The notes beneath the pieces are model-generated. The model worked only from the letters and a program-made list of their open reading frames with translations, was not told the origin of the DNA and did no database searches. Positions 50,886 through 62,450 of a DNA stretch of 64,000 nt are shown here, one piece after another. This DNA is from Protonemura montana (Eukaryota; Arthropoda; Insecta; Plecoptera; Nemouridae): the NCBI GenBank assembly GCA_947568835.1, contig OX387604.1:3080001-3144000 (forward strand), in the 5' to 3' direction. A program made the translations under genes and the position numbers. Position 1 is the stretch's first letter; the number at the start of each line of letters is the position of its first letter.

Positions 50886-51929
50886 GGCTATGAAACGGGG
50901 CGAAAATCCCGAATTCCTATACCAAGCACTTTTATGCCCGATAAAAGTTAACTGAACATTTTGCCGCGTTTTTATGAGCAAGTGAAGACTTTAAAACACT
51001 TTGTTGGTATGAGAATGTGTGTACGTTCCTGTTCAGTAACACAACCGATTTTATTGCTTCTATTATTTAAATTTTATCTAACCTAGTCTATATTTTTAAT
51101 ATTTTTAACTCTGAGATACGTCTGTATGATTTTGGTCACACTTGATAGCTTCGGGAAGGTATCGGCTTATTGGTTTCGTCGTTCGAAAACAAAGTCGATC
51201 ATTTGAAGAAATTACCAATTGGGTAAGCAAATTGATGAAAGGCAAAATGTTTGAAAATCACGTAGAAACATTTTAACTCTAAAATCTAAAAGATAAAAAA
51301 TTTCAGAGCAAACCCTTTTTCATAAACGCAAAAAGCAGGAAGATTTATTACAAGAAAATGTAATAATTTCTTGTTTCTCATGTGATTTGCTCGGTTTCTT
51401 GGCGCAGTCTGCTTGGCAAAGTCGAATCCCATTTATCAAGAAAATGTGCAGAATACATCATTCCTCCAGCAGCAAAAACCTTGCTTCGGCCAAAACTGGA
51501 TTGCCAGCGAAAAAACTGATCTGACACGTGCATAAAACTACTTGATATTGTTGTTAGAACTTCCAAGACACTGTCAGAAGAAGTAAGATGAAGATGGCGA
51601 TGATACGAATGCCATTCAGAAAAGTTAACGTTCGCTATTTTTGCAGTTAAAACAAAATAGAAAAATCAACAACGCATTTCTTTTATGGAAACGCGTAAAG
51701 AAAAGCGATGAAAAATGAATACGTAGAAAAGCGTGAAACACAATAAAATAATTTTAGACGAATCTAAATGATTTTCACGGTTAGAGTTTTCGCCAACGGA
51801 AATAATAAAAACACCCATTATTCTAGGTTTTCTTTTGTCTCCGAAACGTACAACATTAATGGCGATTTTCCTTTCGTCCTAGCACTTTCTTTCGTTTGGT
51901 TCTTGCTCGTTTCTGGCCTCGTGGATGTC
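50886..51929. other. AT-rich non-coding DNA
   Basis: An aagatggc word lies at 51591-51598. Nothing else is supported. Confidence 0.55.
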
Positions 51930-51980
51930 GTGGAATGTCCTGGAATGTCCTGGAATGTCCTGGAACGGCTCGGAATGGCT
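51930..51980. repeat. 10-bp tandem repeat carrying GGAATG words
   Basis: Three perfect copies of tggaatgtcc (51931-51960), then tggaacggct and cggaatggct. GGAATG, at 51932, 51942, 51952 and 51972, is the core of TEAD/Scalloped binding sites. Confidence 0.85.
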
Positions 51981-54900
51981 TGTGTGGAGTATAGTTACGA
52001 TTCGAACCATTTAACAGCAAGCGTACAACAATTGGACAAACAGCATCCAAGCTGTGTTCTCTGGCGCTCCTAGCGGAATGGCAACACACCATTCTACAGG
52101 AGAGCGAAATTCGATGCTCTAAATCTTTGTCAATTCTAACTCCGCTTACGCGGAGCTCCAATGTACAGAATGAATTCTAACAAAACCCAGTTCAAATAGT
52201 TTTTATCAAAACTAATGCTAAGGTTACATCAAGTAGACATGAGTCTAAAAACAATCAGAATGGATTCTACTTAATTTTGCACCTGAATTTTAGTTTGCGC
52301 TATCGTGCTTTCGGTGGGATCTGGGTTTCTTTATCGCGTTGAAAGATGAGCGAGCATCAGACGAGAAAATGGGATGGAGAACGTTTCTAAAAATTTTTCC
52401 GAATAATTCAACCTGCTATGAAAAGTCTGTATGCAAATACAAATTATTTGAAAATGTGTTTAAACGAAATTAAATTACTATAGACACATAGGAGTAACGA
52501 ACGGAAGACAGAAGACAGCATGGTTATACCAGAGACGCATCTTTTCAAGGATAATCCTCGAGTCCAATGAAGTTATGTTACACATTTGAACGTGTGTCGA
52601 ATTTATAAGCAAAACATCAAACAGGACAAAATATTTTATGAGTTGCTTAAAAATTGTGGCAATCCTAAGTTTAAGTGCATCAAATTTTTCAAATAAATTT
52701 TAAGAAAATCGAACCTGTCGTTTTTCATCGCGAAAAAATGTACCTACTCCTTGTACGAAAAACCCCGTTACTTGCACTTTCTTCTACGTGTGACATCGCT
52801 CGCTTCACTCATCCAATTATAACTGAAGGACAATGATTGAAAATAATTAAATATACCTACAGAGTTTGTAATTTTCAAAGTAAAAATTATTCCAAAGAAG
52901 GAATCCTTTCCCATTGTGACAGTACCTGTTCTTAAGTCATGGCTTTATTTAAGTTAGGCTTTTAACAAGCACCTGACAACCGTAAGTTTAAAATAATCTC
53001 ATTTTCAATCTGTTGCCTCATAATTTGAAAAATCCAGTCTTGGATATCAGATGGCTTAAAAAAGGAACTGTCTTCATGACGAATTGCCGTATAAACTGAG
53101 ATGAATCATGCAGTTCTTGTGTGTATGTTAAGTAGAATACCTTCAAATTTCAACCAGTGGTTGTTCAAGAATGAAACATTCAAGTTCACTATATGCCTGT
53201 TTTAGGGGTGCTTTCCCAGGCCACAAGGGAAATTCTATCACGTTTAGGTTAAACTCAAAATTATGAGGACCATAATTGCAGTACCTAAATCGATTACTCT
53301 ATCCTCCACAGAGTGAAATGATTTTTGTAAATTATTAAATCTTCTAATTTATTGAATTATTACCATGACATGAAAATCTTTAAGCTTTATGGTTTTGCCG
53401 TTGCGTATAATAGTTCCGAGGTAGTTAGTGGCAATTTAGTGCCTCGCAATTTCCTAACGTACAGCTCGTTCTTAATCTAAAACTTCTTGTTTCAAACTCT
53501 TGTACTTTGCAAAACCTCAACCAGCCATCCTCATTTAACCTCCCCTTCTCTTCCCCACCATTTCCACGTACCTTACCCTCTGTACCATCTCTTCCGTCTT
53601 ATGCCATCCTTAAGAGCTTGGTACAACCCCTGCATCTCAGAAGAAGTCCTCAAGTATTATAGCTGAACATACCCACTTTTGATTTGGCAAAAGGCAGTTT
53701 TATGCAGTGTCTTGGCCACATTTACCTTGGTCTACCTTGATAGAAATATACCTAAGTGGGTATACCTTGGTACCCTGGTGCTATAAAACAAAAAATTCTA
53801 GTCCTCAATGATCGTCTCTTATCACATGTAATTTATGAATTAGTAAATACAGATATGAATATCTTTTAGGAATTTGTCAGTGAAATGGAGACATCAAAAA
53901 TCAAGCAAAAAAATTGTTTAGTTTTATTGTATACCTCTTTGATGGCTTGAAAGGTGCACATAGCGTTTACTTTGGTTACGAACTATACGGCGTAAGGTAC
54001 TTTGAAAGTTAAACTTTGTACAAGTTATATTCGTAGTCTTTGGTACAACCTCAACCCCCTATCTCTAATTAAACAACCGTTTTAATTAACGCGATAAATT
54101 ACACCTTAAATGAAATTCCAGTAACGTATAAATTCGTTGGTGGTAGTTGGCTCTCTGGAAATGAGTCTCAGATAATGCAAGCACACATGGCTACCACTGC
54201 AGCTTCACCACCATTAAATAGCTATCAATATTTTCTGCAACTATTCACGAACATGCTCCGGCTGCAAGTCTCGCTTATTTAAATATCTATAATAATTGTT
54301 AAATCTTAACTGTTTAATGTGTGTGTAATGTGTCGATCTGTAAGGATTCGAAATTGTTGTCTAAGACACAATTGCATGTAAGGCGATAAGAGTGACTTTT
54401 CATCGTTTTACTTATTCAGTATGAAAATTAATTTTCCCATACACAAATTTCTAAAATCCCCATTAAGAGGTAGAAAAGTTTAAGTGATAAATAAATGACC
54501 TCTGAGATGATTGCCAGGTTATAAAGACTATACATTACCCCGTTACCAGATTCAGTTTAGGAAGGGCAAGAGCATGGACAATGCCCACACCGTCAAGTGA
54601 TGTTAACAACAATATAAGGCCCACAAATCATAGATAATATTTTTAACCAACCATCCAACCAATCCCCCAAACCCTCATGAACGCTACTGTAGGGTGCGGG
54701 TGACCACCCCCAATGTAATCCGAAAAACAAAAAGGCTAAATCCTGCTGAAAATCTAATAAAAAAGCAGCGGGTGTGAAAAGGAGTGATGAGGATGTTGGA
54801 GTGAGACAGAAATGAATGAAAAAGCTAGAGGAGAGGGAAAATCGTAGATAACATAGAAGGTTGTGGTGGTTGGTTGGTTGGTATATCTTCACAGCATGGA

Positions 54901-55590
54901 CGATGTATCATAGTTACGCATTCAATGGTGGCACTGGAATGGCGGAACAGTGTGATTGTTCTGTTTTCAAATTGCACGGTCTGTGGCTGATAATTAAGTT
55001 TACAGATATAATATTTTTCAGCTACAGGGGTGTACGTTTGATCAACTGTAAAATATGAGTGTAAGGGTTGTATAATCAAATCACTTGAATGTTAGGTCCT
55101 CCCATACATGGTTTGCTATGCTGTTTTTAAGAGGGGGTGAATGTGATACTCTTCAAGCAAACGTTTTCCAAATTACAAAACTGAAAATAATGGGTCGGAA
55201 TTTTCACTGAAAAAGAAAGAAAACTCGAAATCTGAACGGATTGAAAAGAAATAAGAAGTAAGATAACCATTCTCTTAGCGCTAGTTGGTGGAAAAAATGT
55301 CATTCTTGAACCAGTTAGGGATTATGCTAAAGGTCCAGGCAAGATTACAAGGACACAATGTTTTCTATCGTCTCAAAATTGTAGCAAATTCCCCTGTCAG
55401 TAGTTAAATAATTTTCTTATTGTATGAGATATTCCCGCCCTCTCCCCCAAACTCGAACAAATTCTACATATTTTACCAATAGAACGCTGCAATTCAAATA
55501 AACGGCAGCCATTTTTCAATCGCCACGCCTACTCGAACTTTTGAGAGTTGCATAATGAGTCACTTCGGACATCAGACTGGCAGTACTTTC
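51981..55590. other. AT-rich non-coding DNA
   Basis: No gene supported. A degenerate taccttgg repeat occurs around 53720-53785. Opposed aaccaacc (54650) and ggttggtt (54870) tracts could pair weakly. Confidence 0.55.
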
Positions 55591-55626
55591 TGTGAAGTCG
55601 GTGAAGTCGGTGAAGTCGATGAAGCT
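55591..55626. repeat. 9-bp tandem repeat (gtgaagtcg)
   Basis: About four copies of gtgaagtcg; the last is gatgaagct. Confidence 0.85.
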
Positions 55627-56580
55627 GTCTGCGCTTAAGGGTTGATTTACAGATACTGCATTGTTGGTGCATTACACAGAGTGGAGATTGAAGGTTCCCT
55701 TCAAGAGTTTGGCTCGGGGGGCTGCATTTGGGAGCTGCATGGTCAAATAAATGGTATTACCATGCCACCCCTTTCATTCGCTCATGCCTAGGTCACATAT
55801 CGCGTTAATACGAATAGTCGCGGTCATTTTCACCCCCCTTCCCTCAAGCCTCGGTTTAATCCTCCCCATACCCCCATGGCCGGCCAACAACCCTTGCTCT
55901 GTTATCAGACATACTCGGGCTATTGGACACCGGGGTGCCATGCAAAATAGTTCGTTTGGAGTGCAAATCATCTCCCAAGTATTCCTGAGTGCACGCTCTT
56001 GTATGCACATCTCTTGTCAAATAATAACGATACAGATGAAAGATATCACAAGGGGTGCAGAAGCATTGGTATTTCTGTCGTCCTGATTTTATGATTTAAT
56101 AGCAGACTGGAGTTACTTAGAGTTAGTTACGAACTTATTTTCCATTGCCATGGTCAGGCAGATTTTTCGCAAATTTTTAGATATTTGAAAAGATTTGGGC
56201 AGATGGGAAAATTTGACATTTTATAAACAGTGCAATTTAAGAAAATCTAAAATTATTTTAATCTGGTGGAGGAGCCATCCTCCACTTGGCACCTCCACCG
56301 GAATAATTCAATTCAAATTTACAAAAATCTATTAGTGACCAACAAATCAACGACTACTTCAATGTATTATTTTTATTAATTTTGAATGCAAACAATGGCT
56401 ACAGATGACGTTGTTACGTAACTATCTCAAAAATGGCATCAAATTAGGGGACGATTTGATACCATTTTTGTGAGGGTAGTAATAATAAAAAACAACGAAA
56501 CACCCGTACATTATTGTACCAGTAAAATCGTTACGATAACTCTGCCATTTCGTTCCTAATTATAACACAGGTAAACGAGA
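55627..56580. other. Non-coding DNA
   Basis: Two opposed frames at 55751-56086 (plus) and 55774-56010 (minus) have no protein-like content. Nothing else is seen. Confidence 0.5.
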
Positions 56581-56624
56581 CGTGTTAGTTTCCAAGATGG
56601 CTGTCCGCCAAGATCTCTAACACG
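56581..56624. promoter_or_regulatory. PHO/YY1-like site inside an inverted repeat
   Basis: aagatggctgtccgcc (from 56594) matches the extended PHO/YY1 motif. It lies between perfect 8-bp arms cgtgttag (56581-56588) and ctaacacg (56617-56624). Function unknown. Confidence 0.3.
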
Positions 56625-56730
56625 AAGTTAAGATACAGTGGGAGTGTGTGCTAGCGTCTTCGGCAAAATCTTAGCAGCCCGCGGAGGTGGCAAGCAACGA
56701 ATTTGTGACAGATTCGCATTCATCATAGCA

Positions 56731-56762
56731 TCAGCACAGCACAGCACAGCGCAGCACAGAAA
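56731..56762. repeat. 5-bp tandem repeat (cagca)
   Basis: Short array of cagca/cagcg units. Confidence 0.8.
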
Positions 56763-59060
56763 AGCGCATAAAAACACTTCAAGCCACTAAGAATAGAGAT
56801 ACCAAACACCGAAGAATAAAGCATTTCGAAACGAAGTCCTTTCTTACAGGGATACGCCCAATGCTTGTGCCTACTACCTTACAGGATGATATTAATGCGC
56901 TCTTCTAATGAAATACAGTATAAAGAAAACATGGTTCGATAAAATATATTGGGTTTCACATCTGTTGAATGACAAGCATGCAAGCAGTAACTTTAAGATC
57001 AATTCGTTTTTCTCGATTTTTAGATGTCTCTGAAAACACCTTTAGCGCTGTGTTTATAAATTCATTAATAATCTCTTGTGGAGAATGTTACATAAAAATA
57101 GCCAGGTGCCATTTTCTTTCGATGCCCATTTAAAATTACTTTCAGATGAAATCATCCATTACTAGCAACCGTAGATAATTGTAACATCACTATTAAACGT
57201 AACTTAAAGTGACTGTATGCTGTGAGCTAGCGAGGAATGATCAAGTATGGCATTCTATGACAATCTTTAAATAATATTCAGGTTCCCCTTCGTTGTACGA
57301 CCACCAGATACGTGGAGAATTGAGCAGCTATTCGAAAGACTCCTTATACCTTAGTCCCTATCCGACCTCGCATTGGAGTCCAGGGTTTCTTTATAATCTC
57401 GTCTTGTATGGACCAACCCACATCTCACCCAAGCTACGATAGAGAAGTAATTAATTCTGTCCTGGAGAAGATTAAGTTGTCAGGGCACAAAAGAACGCGA
57501 CATTAGTCACAGCATGGCGCAGAAGGTCCTTCCCTTTCCCATTCCTTTTCCCATTCCCATCATTTCGACCTCATACAATGACCAATGATGAATGAGCATT
57601 ACGCAGCCGGTATTTTCTGTGACTGGTAAAAAATATCTACATCCATTTGATGCTGAAGCATCATGAATAAGGCTTATATTCTGGTAATTATGAGCTCCAA
57701 ACGAAATGTTCGGTGAGCAGTTTAGCATTTGAGCCCTGAGACATGGAAAATGTGATCAAAATCTAAGGTAACAGACATTTACCTGCACTTTTTAAGTAAG
57801 TTTTTGGTCGCAATTGTCCTAGGCCTAACACATCCACGTGACGCAAACAGAAGATTGACAAGAAAATAAAATATTATTCACAAAACGTGTAATTTAGATA
57901 AAAAGAACTAACATACTTCTTCGGAGCTAGCAAATACATGCAAGTCGTGTGGGATTCTATGTGGGATCCGCTCGAGTTTATATTTTTTAAATCAAAAGTG
58001 TTTGAATTGGGCTTACTTTCAGTTGGATAGTCAAACAGATTTGAGAGGAAGGAGATAGCAAATACCTGTGCGGATACCCTTTAGGCATCAGTGGGTTTTC
58101 TCCACTTTTTAGAGAGAAACTGAAGCGATGTTTGGATCCTTGGTGAAGGTTTGGTACCAAAAATGAAGCCTAGGGTGTCAGAAATCCAAAATACGGCCCT
58201 GATATGTCTCCATCTTTTCTTCTTCGATAAAGGGAGTGGTTTCAAAAAGTACCTCGGCATAAACAGCCAGTATCTTAACCATATTCACTAGATGAAGTTT
58301 TCAAACGGCATATCCTATTGTGGTAAATTGAGATATCTAAACCAGTAGTTAGGGTTCATGCATTTCGGGTTCTCTCGACCATGGGCACCGACCACCAATG
58401 TCGTTAGGTCTCTGTCCAAGATTCCAACCAGTTGCCTCATCTTCATTGTTTGAATCAGCAGTAGTATGAAATGTCCCCAATATTGTTTATCACCTTCAAT
58501 AATAGATCTAGCTATGTGGATGTTGATAATAATCGTCTCGAAAAAAACTGACCGAACCTGTAAATGGAAGTTAGAGAAGAGAAACGACTGAAGCAGTCTG
58601 AAAGAAAATTAACAAATACTTAACATGAAATAAAGAACATAAAAAATGGTCACAGCGCAACGCTGTTTTTTTTTGCCTAGTTTATTGTAGCATATTGCGT
58701 AAGTAAAATATGCTTCATTACTATGCATAAGCATTTAAATAAACGAAGCATAAAGCAAAGTAACGAGTACCAGTCTATCACCAAAATCCATTCCTATCAG
58801 AGGCCCACCATCTCAGCCTGTCATATTTGTCAAATCATAGTCTGCTAAGAAACTACTATCGGCACACTTAAAAGTTCAAAGAACATTGAAGCCCATGAAG
58901 GAGAGATAAAACATGTCCTGCATTTCGTCTCTGACAGTAATAACCAATTCATCACGCCTTTTTCCTATACTTCATAAGAATTGTGAACATAGAAGTCAAC
59001 GATTTACTCTTGTACACTGGGTTAATAGAGGAGAGTTGAATATTTATCTATTCTGTATTG
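56763..59060. other. AT-rich non-coding DNA
   Basis: No gene supported. A tttcccattcc pyrimidine repeat occurs at 57530-57562. Confidence 0.55.
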
Positions 59061-59245
59061 GCGCTTGTTTGGGGTAATATAAGCATGTTCGTCCCCTTGG
59101 ATACCGCGTCCATGAACACGATGGGTCTGGCCCATGACGGCATTTGCGAGCTGTTACCAAGGTTTCTGGACCATGTGGGGTTGGGGGTCTCATGCACGCT
59201 GTCATACTACATGGCCCCACGTCTGCCACCTTCACGGATTTTGAT
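59061..59245. promoter_or_regulatory. GC-rich island, function unknown
   Basis: This island stands out from AT-rich flanks and contains several ccatg/catgg words and CpGs. A plus-strand frame begins at a non-ATG codon (59058) and runs 117 codons out into AT-rich DNA. Its composition changes abruptly at the island edge, so I do not accept it as a gene. Possibly a regulatory element or an exapted fragment. Confidence 0.25.
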
Positions 59246-59878
59246 CTCTACGAACTATCCACATTTCTGTCACGTTTATCCAATAATTACTTCGCCCAGA
59301 GTTATGCAAATCTCTAAGACCGATATTTTATTTGAAAATATACCCATAAGACTTAAAGATATAGAATTTTCAGAAACATATAATTTGCAGCTCATCGATA
59401 AGAATAACTAACTAAACTATTTGCAAATAACGGTCTTATTTTAATTACGTATCGATGGTCCGATGTTGATATGGTTTCTTCGGTGATCGAGGAGTCAGTA
59501 CTGGCAAGCAAACAAATATTTAAAAAAGTATCAACTCGCTGCTAACAATGAATAACATTCACGCATGGAAACTATAACTTTCAGCAGTTTTTGGAGGATC
59601 TTAAATCAAAGATAGCAGCAACCAGCAGTTATTAAACTTAAACTATACTTTAAGTTAACGACCAGGTCGACACGGTGAAAATAAATATTGGATAGCTGTC
59701 TAATCCAACACTCTCAAATATAGGTCAGTTCACCTGCCACCAATTCAAAGCTGCAAATGGCCAGTTGCCATCAATGAGAACACACTCTTCGTCTTCCTTA
59801 TATCTCTTGATCTTGAGTTATTGATATTTATGTCACATTCTCAGATTGTAAAAACAGGAGTCAATGGTAAGAGCAAAG
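59246..59878. other. AT-rich non-coding DNA
   Basis: Nothing supported. Confidence 0.6.
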
Positions 59879-59938
59879 AGCAGCCCTGTAGCCCTGCAGC
59901 CCTGCAGCCCTGCAGCCCTGCAGCCCTTGCAGCCCAGC
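59879..59938. repeat. 9-bp tandem repeat (cagccctgc)
   Basis: Six to seven copies of cagccctgc, with one ta variant near the start and an expanded last unit. Confidence 0.9.
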
Positions 59939-60346
59939 AAATAGGTACTACAAATTAGAGATGATTTCGAACGGCGCCAAACGTCGCAAATTAAACAACT
60001 TTGATTGCTGTTAACCAAAAAAAACCTTTTTCAGGCTAAGTTGCCTCTTCAACGGCGCTATGCTCGAAGTGGACGCAGAGGCGAACATCTCATGCAATTC
60101 AAGATGCGACACGGGTCACACGGGTTTTATTAAGAAGCAATCTGCATCTTTTACGGAAACTGCACTAAAATATGCTCCAATGATTTCTAGTACTTGTGGT
60201 ATACGTAGCACCATTCTTCTTCTTCTTCTTTAGGCCAACGTCCGTTTTGGGAGTCGTGCAGCAGCATCAAACACAAACTCACAGAGGACCAGACATGTTA
60301 TTATCTAATGTATATAAGTTAAATAAAGTATCTATTCAGAAACAAA

Positions 60347-60391
60347 CGGCGTCGGCGACGGCGACGCCAACCGACGCCGTCGCCGACGCCG
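60347..60391. repeat. Perfect 17-bp GC-rich inverted repeat (hairpin)
   Basis: Arms 60347-60363 and 60375-60391 are exact reverse complements built from ggcgtcggcgacggcg. They are separated by 11 bases that themselves contain gacg/cgcc words. Seven or more CpGs per arm make this the densest CpG patch in the window. An ATA-rich sequence lies immediately upstream. Confidence 0.9.
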
Positions 60392-60409
60392 ACGCCGACT
60401 TAGCCGGTG

Positions 60410-62379
60410 CCCCGAAGATATTGCATTTGCATCATGAACCGTTTTAAAAATTAATTCCGCATTTAAAAGTTTTCTTTCCCTCTAGTTTGTTGTTTAAATG
60501 AGTTGGGGGACTAAGGACTTGGAATTCCTAGCCTAGAGCATTGTTTGCATAAAACACACTGTTGGACTGTCTTCCCTCTTCCCCGTCCCCATTCCCATTC
60601 CAGGTTTCCTCTCCCATTACGCTAGAATTCCCATACCCTCCGTATTCTCTGGCTTCCTCATAACTATTTCGCGTTCTCTTTTTAATCTTTATACTTGTCT
60701 GGTAGTGGCTTTGTTTCTAGTTTTCGGCTACATACAGCAGTTAGCAACTTAACAAAAATACGTCGAGTTTATTTTCTGTTTCTGAATCCTGATGTAGATT
60801 GTAAGATGTCACGAAGACAGTGCGTTTGCCGAAGACAGTGCACGAATCATGTCACGCAAATTTACGCACTATTGCACTATACATAGGTTAAAGTCATAAG
60901 GTGGACATTATTATCATATATTTGAAACAAAAATATTCTTTAAAGAATATTAAAGAAAAACGAGGCATTTCACTCAATTCTGTGCATGCTCTGGAGCCAG
61001 TAGGTACCATTCTTGAAAATAATTGCATGTGGAACATATTTAATCTCTTTCTAGACGTACGTTGGTTCAATAAAGGAATGCTAACTTCCAAATGCACCTT
61101 TAAAATGACACTTAGTGATGATATATTACCAGGTATACATTACCATTAGTCCTAATTACCACTGAGGCTTCTTAGGTAGTTTCTATCGCTACAAGAAAAT
61201 AATTCTAGCATGAAAATCACAATGCGGTATTTAAAACACAAATTAATATTTCATTTCAACTAGTTTAGTGATCATACAGTAAAAAAAAAGGTTTTTAAAA
61301 TTGGCAATTTCGAAATGTCGTATGTCATATTGTTCGCAAATAGAGAAGAAATGCAGTGTCACGTAACCGTTGCACACGATCAAATGTTTTCCTTGGAGGA
61401 GAGGGTGGTGAGAGCAAGGAACTATTTTAGGGGGTGTTTTCTATGGAGGAACATGTGTAACATGGGGTGATTTTCGTAAAGAAAACGCATAGAAAAATGT
61501 AATTTCTTACAACTGTTACTGTAGAGTTGGTGGTGCGGGAGAGCAAAGAGGAAGAAAGGAGGATGAGGGGGGAAAAGGAAGATGGGGTAGCATATTGCAG
61601 AGGCACGAGAGGGTGGCAAGAGGAATCTTTGCAAGGTGGTGCATCGAAGGGTGTGCATCTCTATGTGGGTACACACTACCCGTTGATCGAGTTTCTGATC
61701 ATTTTTGGATCAGTTACAAATCGTTATATAAATCTTAAAGAAATGTTTTTAGGGTTGATATCCTCTAAAAAAAAAAATTAATATAATTTTTGCATACGCA
61801 TCATGAACCTTTCGACTTCTTTAAGATACAAGTGTTCTTGCTTAAAAATACGCTGTAAGATTTCTTAGCTCTGCATGAGCTCTAAATCTTGCCAAGATCT
61901 TTGTAAATGACTTACAAAATGCTCTAACAAAGTCTTGGTAAACTCTCGTAGGATTACCCTAGGTACACAGTTACCTTCAAGAAGAATAATTCATTGAAGT
62001 TTGTCTTAAAACAAGTATGGGTTTTCTTGATCAATTCAACCATAAAGCGAAGTACGACGTTGATGATATTTTTTATACCTGTATGCTGTAATAGGAAGTA
62101 AGACCGTAGGTACTAGTCAAATTATGAGCGCATCTAGATTTGAATCAGTAATAAACTCATCCATTTCTTCATTACGCTGATTGCAGGCTAAAAAGACTGG
62201 AATTACATCACCTAAGAGCACCCACTGCTGCTTCAAAAAGTCTCAAATCTGTCAATTTACCATAAAAAAGAACCTTCTAACGTTTGTATTTAGTCATTTC
62301 TATGCACTATTTGATGGAATGTCCATGAAATCCGTTGAGTGCCGCTAAAAAAGTCATTCGCTAAATTCCTCCCATGGTG
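60410..62379. other. AT-rich non-coding DNA with a GA-rich patch
   Basis: The patch at 61395-61625 is purine-rich with gagag words (GAF-like) but lacks clear PHO cores. No gene supported. Confidence 0.5.
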
Positions 62380-62450
62380 AGAGGGGACAGTGGTGTGAAT
62401 GTAAGGGGCGGGGGAGCGGAGGGGTCCTCCGTGTTATCGTACGGCCCGGT
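62380..62450. other. Short GC-rich patch
   Basis: G-rich sequence (ggggcgggggagcggagggg) followed by CpG-containing gtacggcccgg. SP/KLF-type GGGGCGGGG is present. No frame of interest. Confidence 0.35.

Noticed and set aside
59058-59411. 117-codon plus-strand frame in a GC-rich island
   Set aside because: It starts at a non-ATG codon, spans an abrupt GC-to-AT shift, has no recognisable domain, and is overlapped by an opposed open frame.
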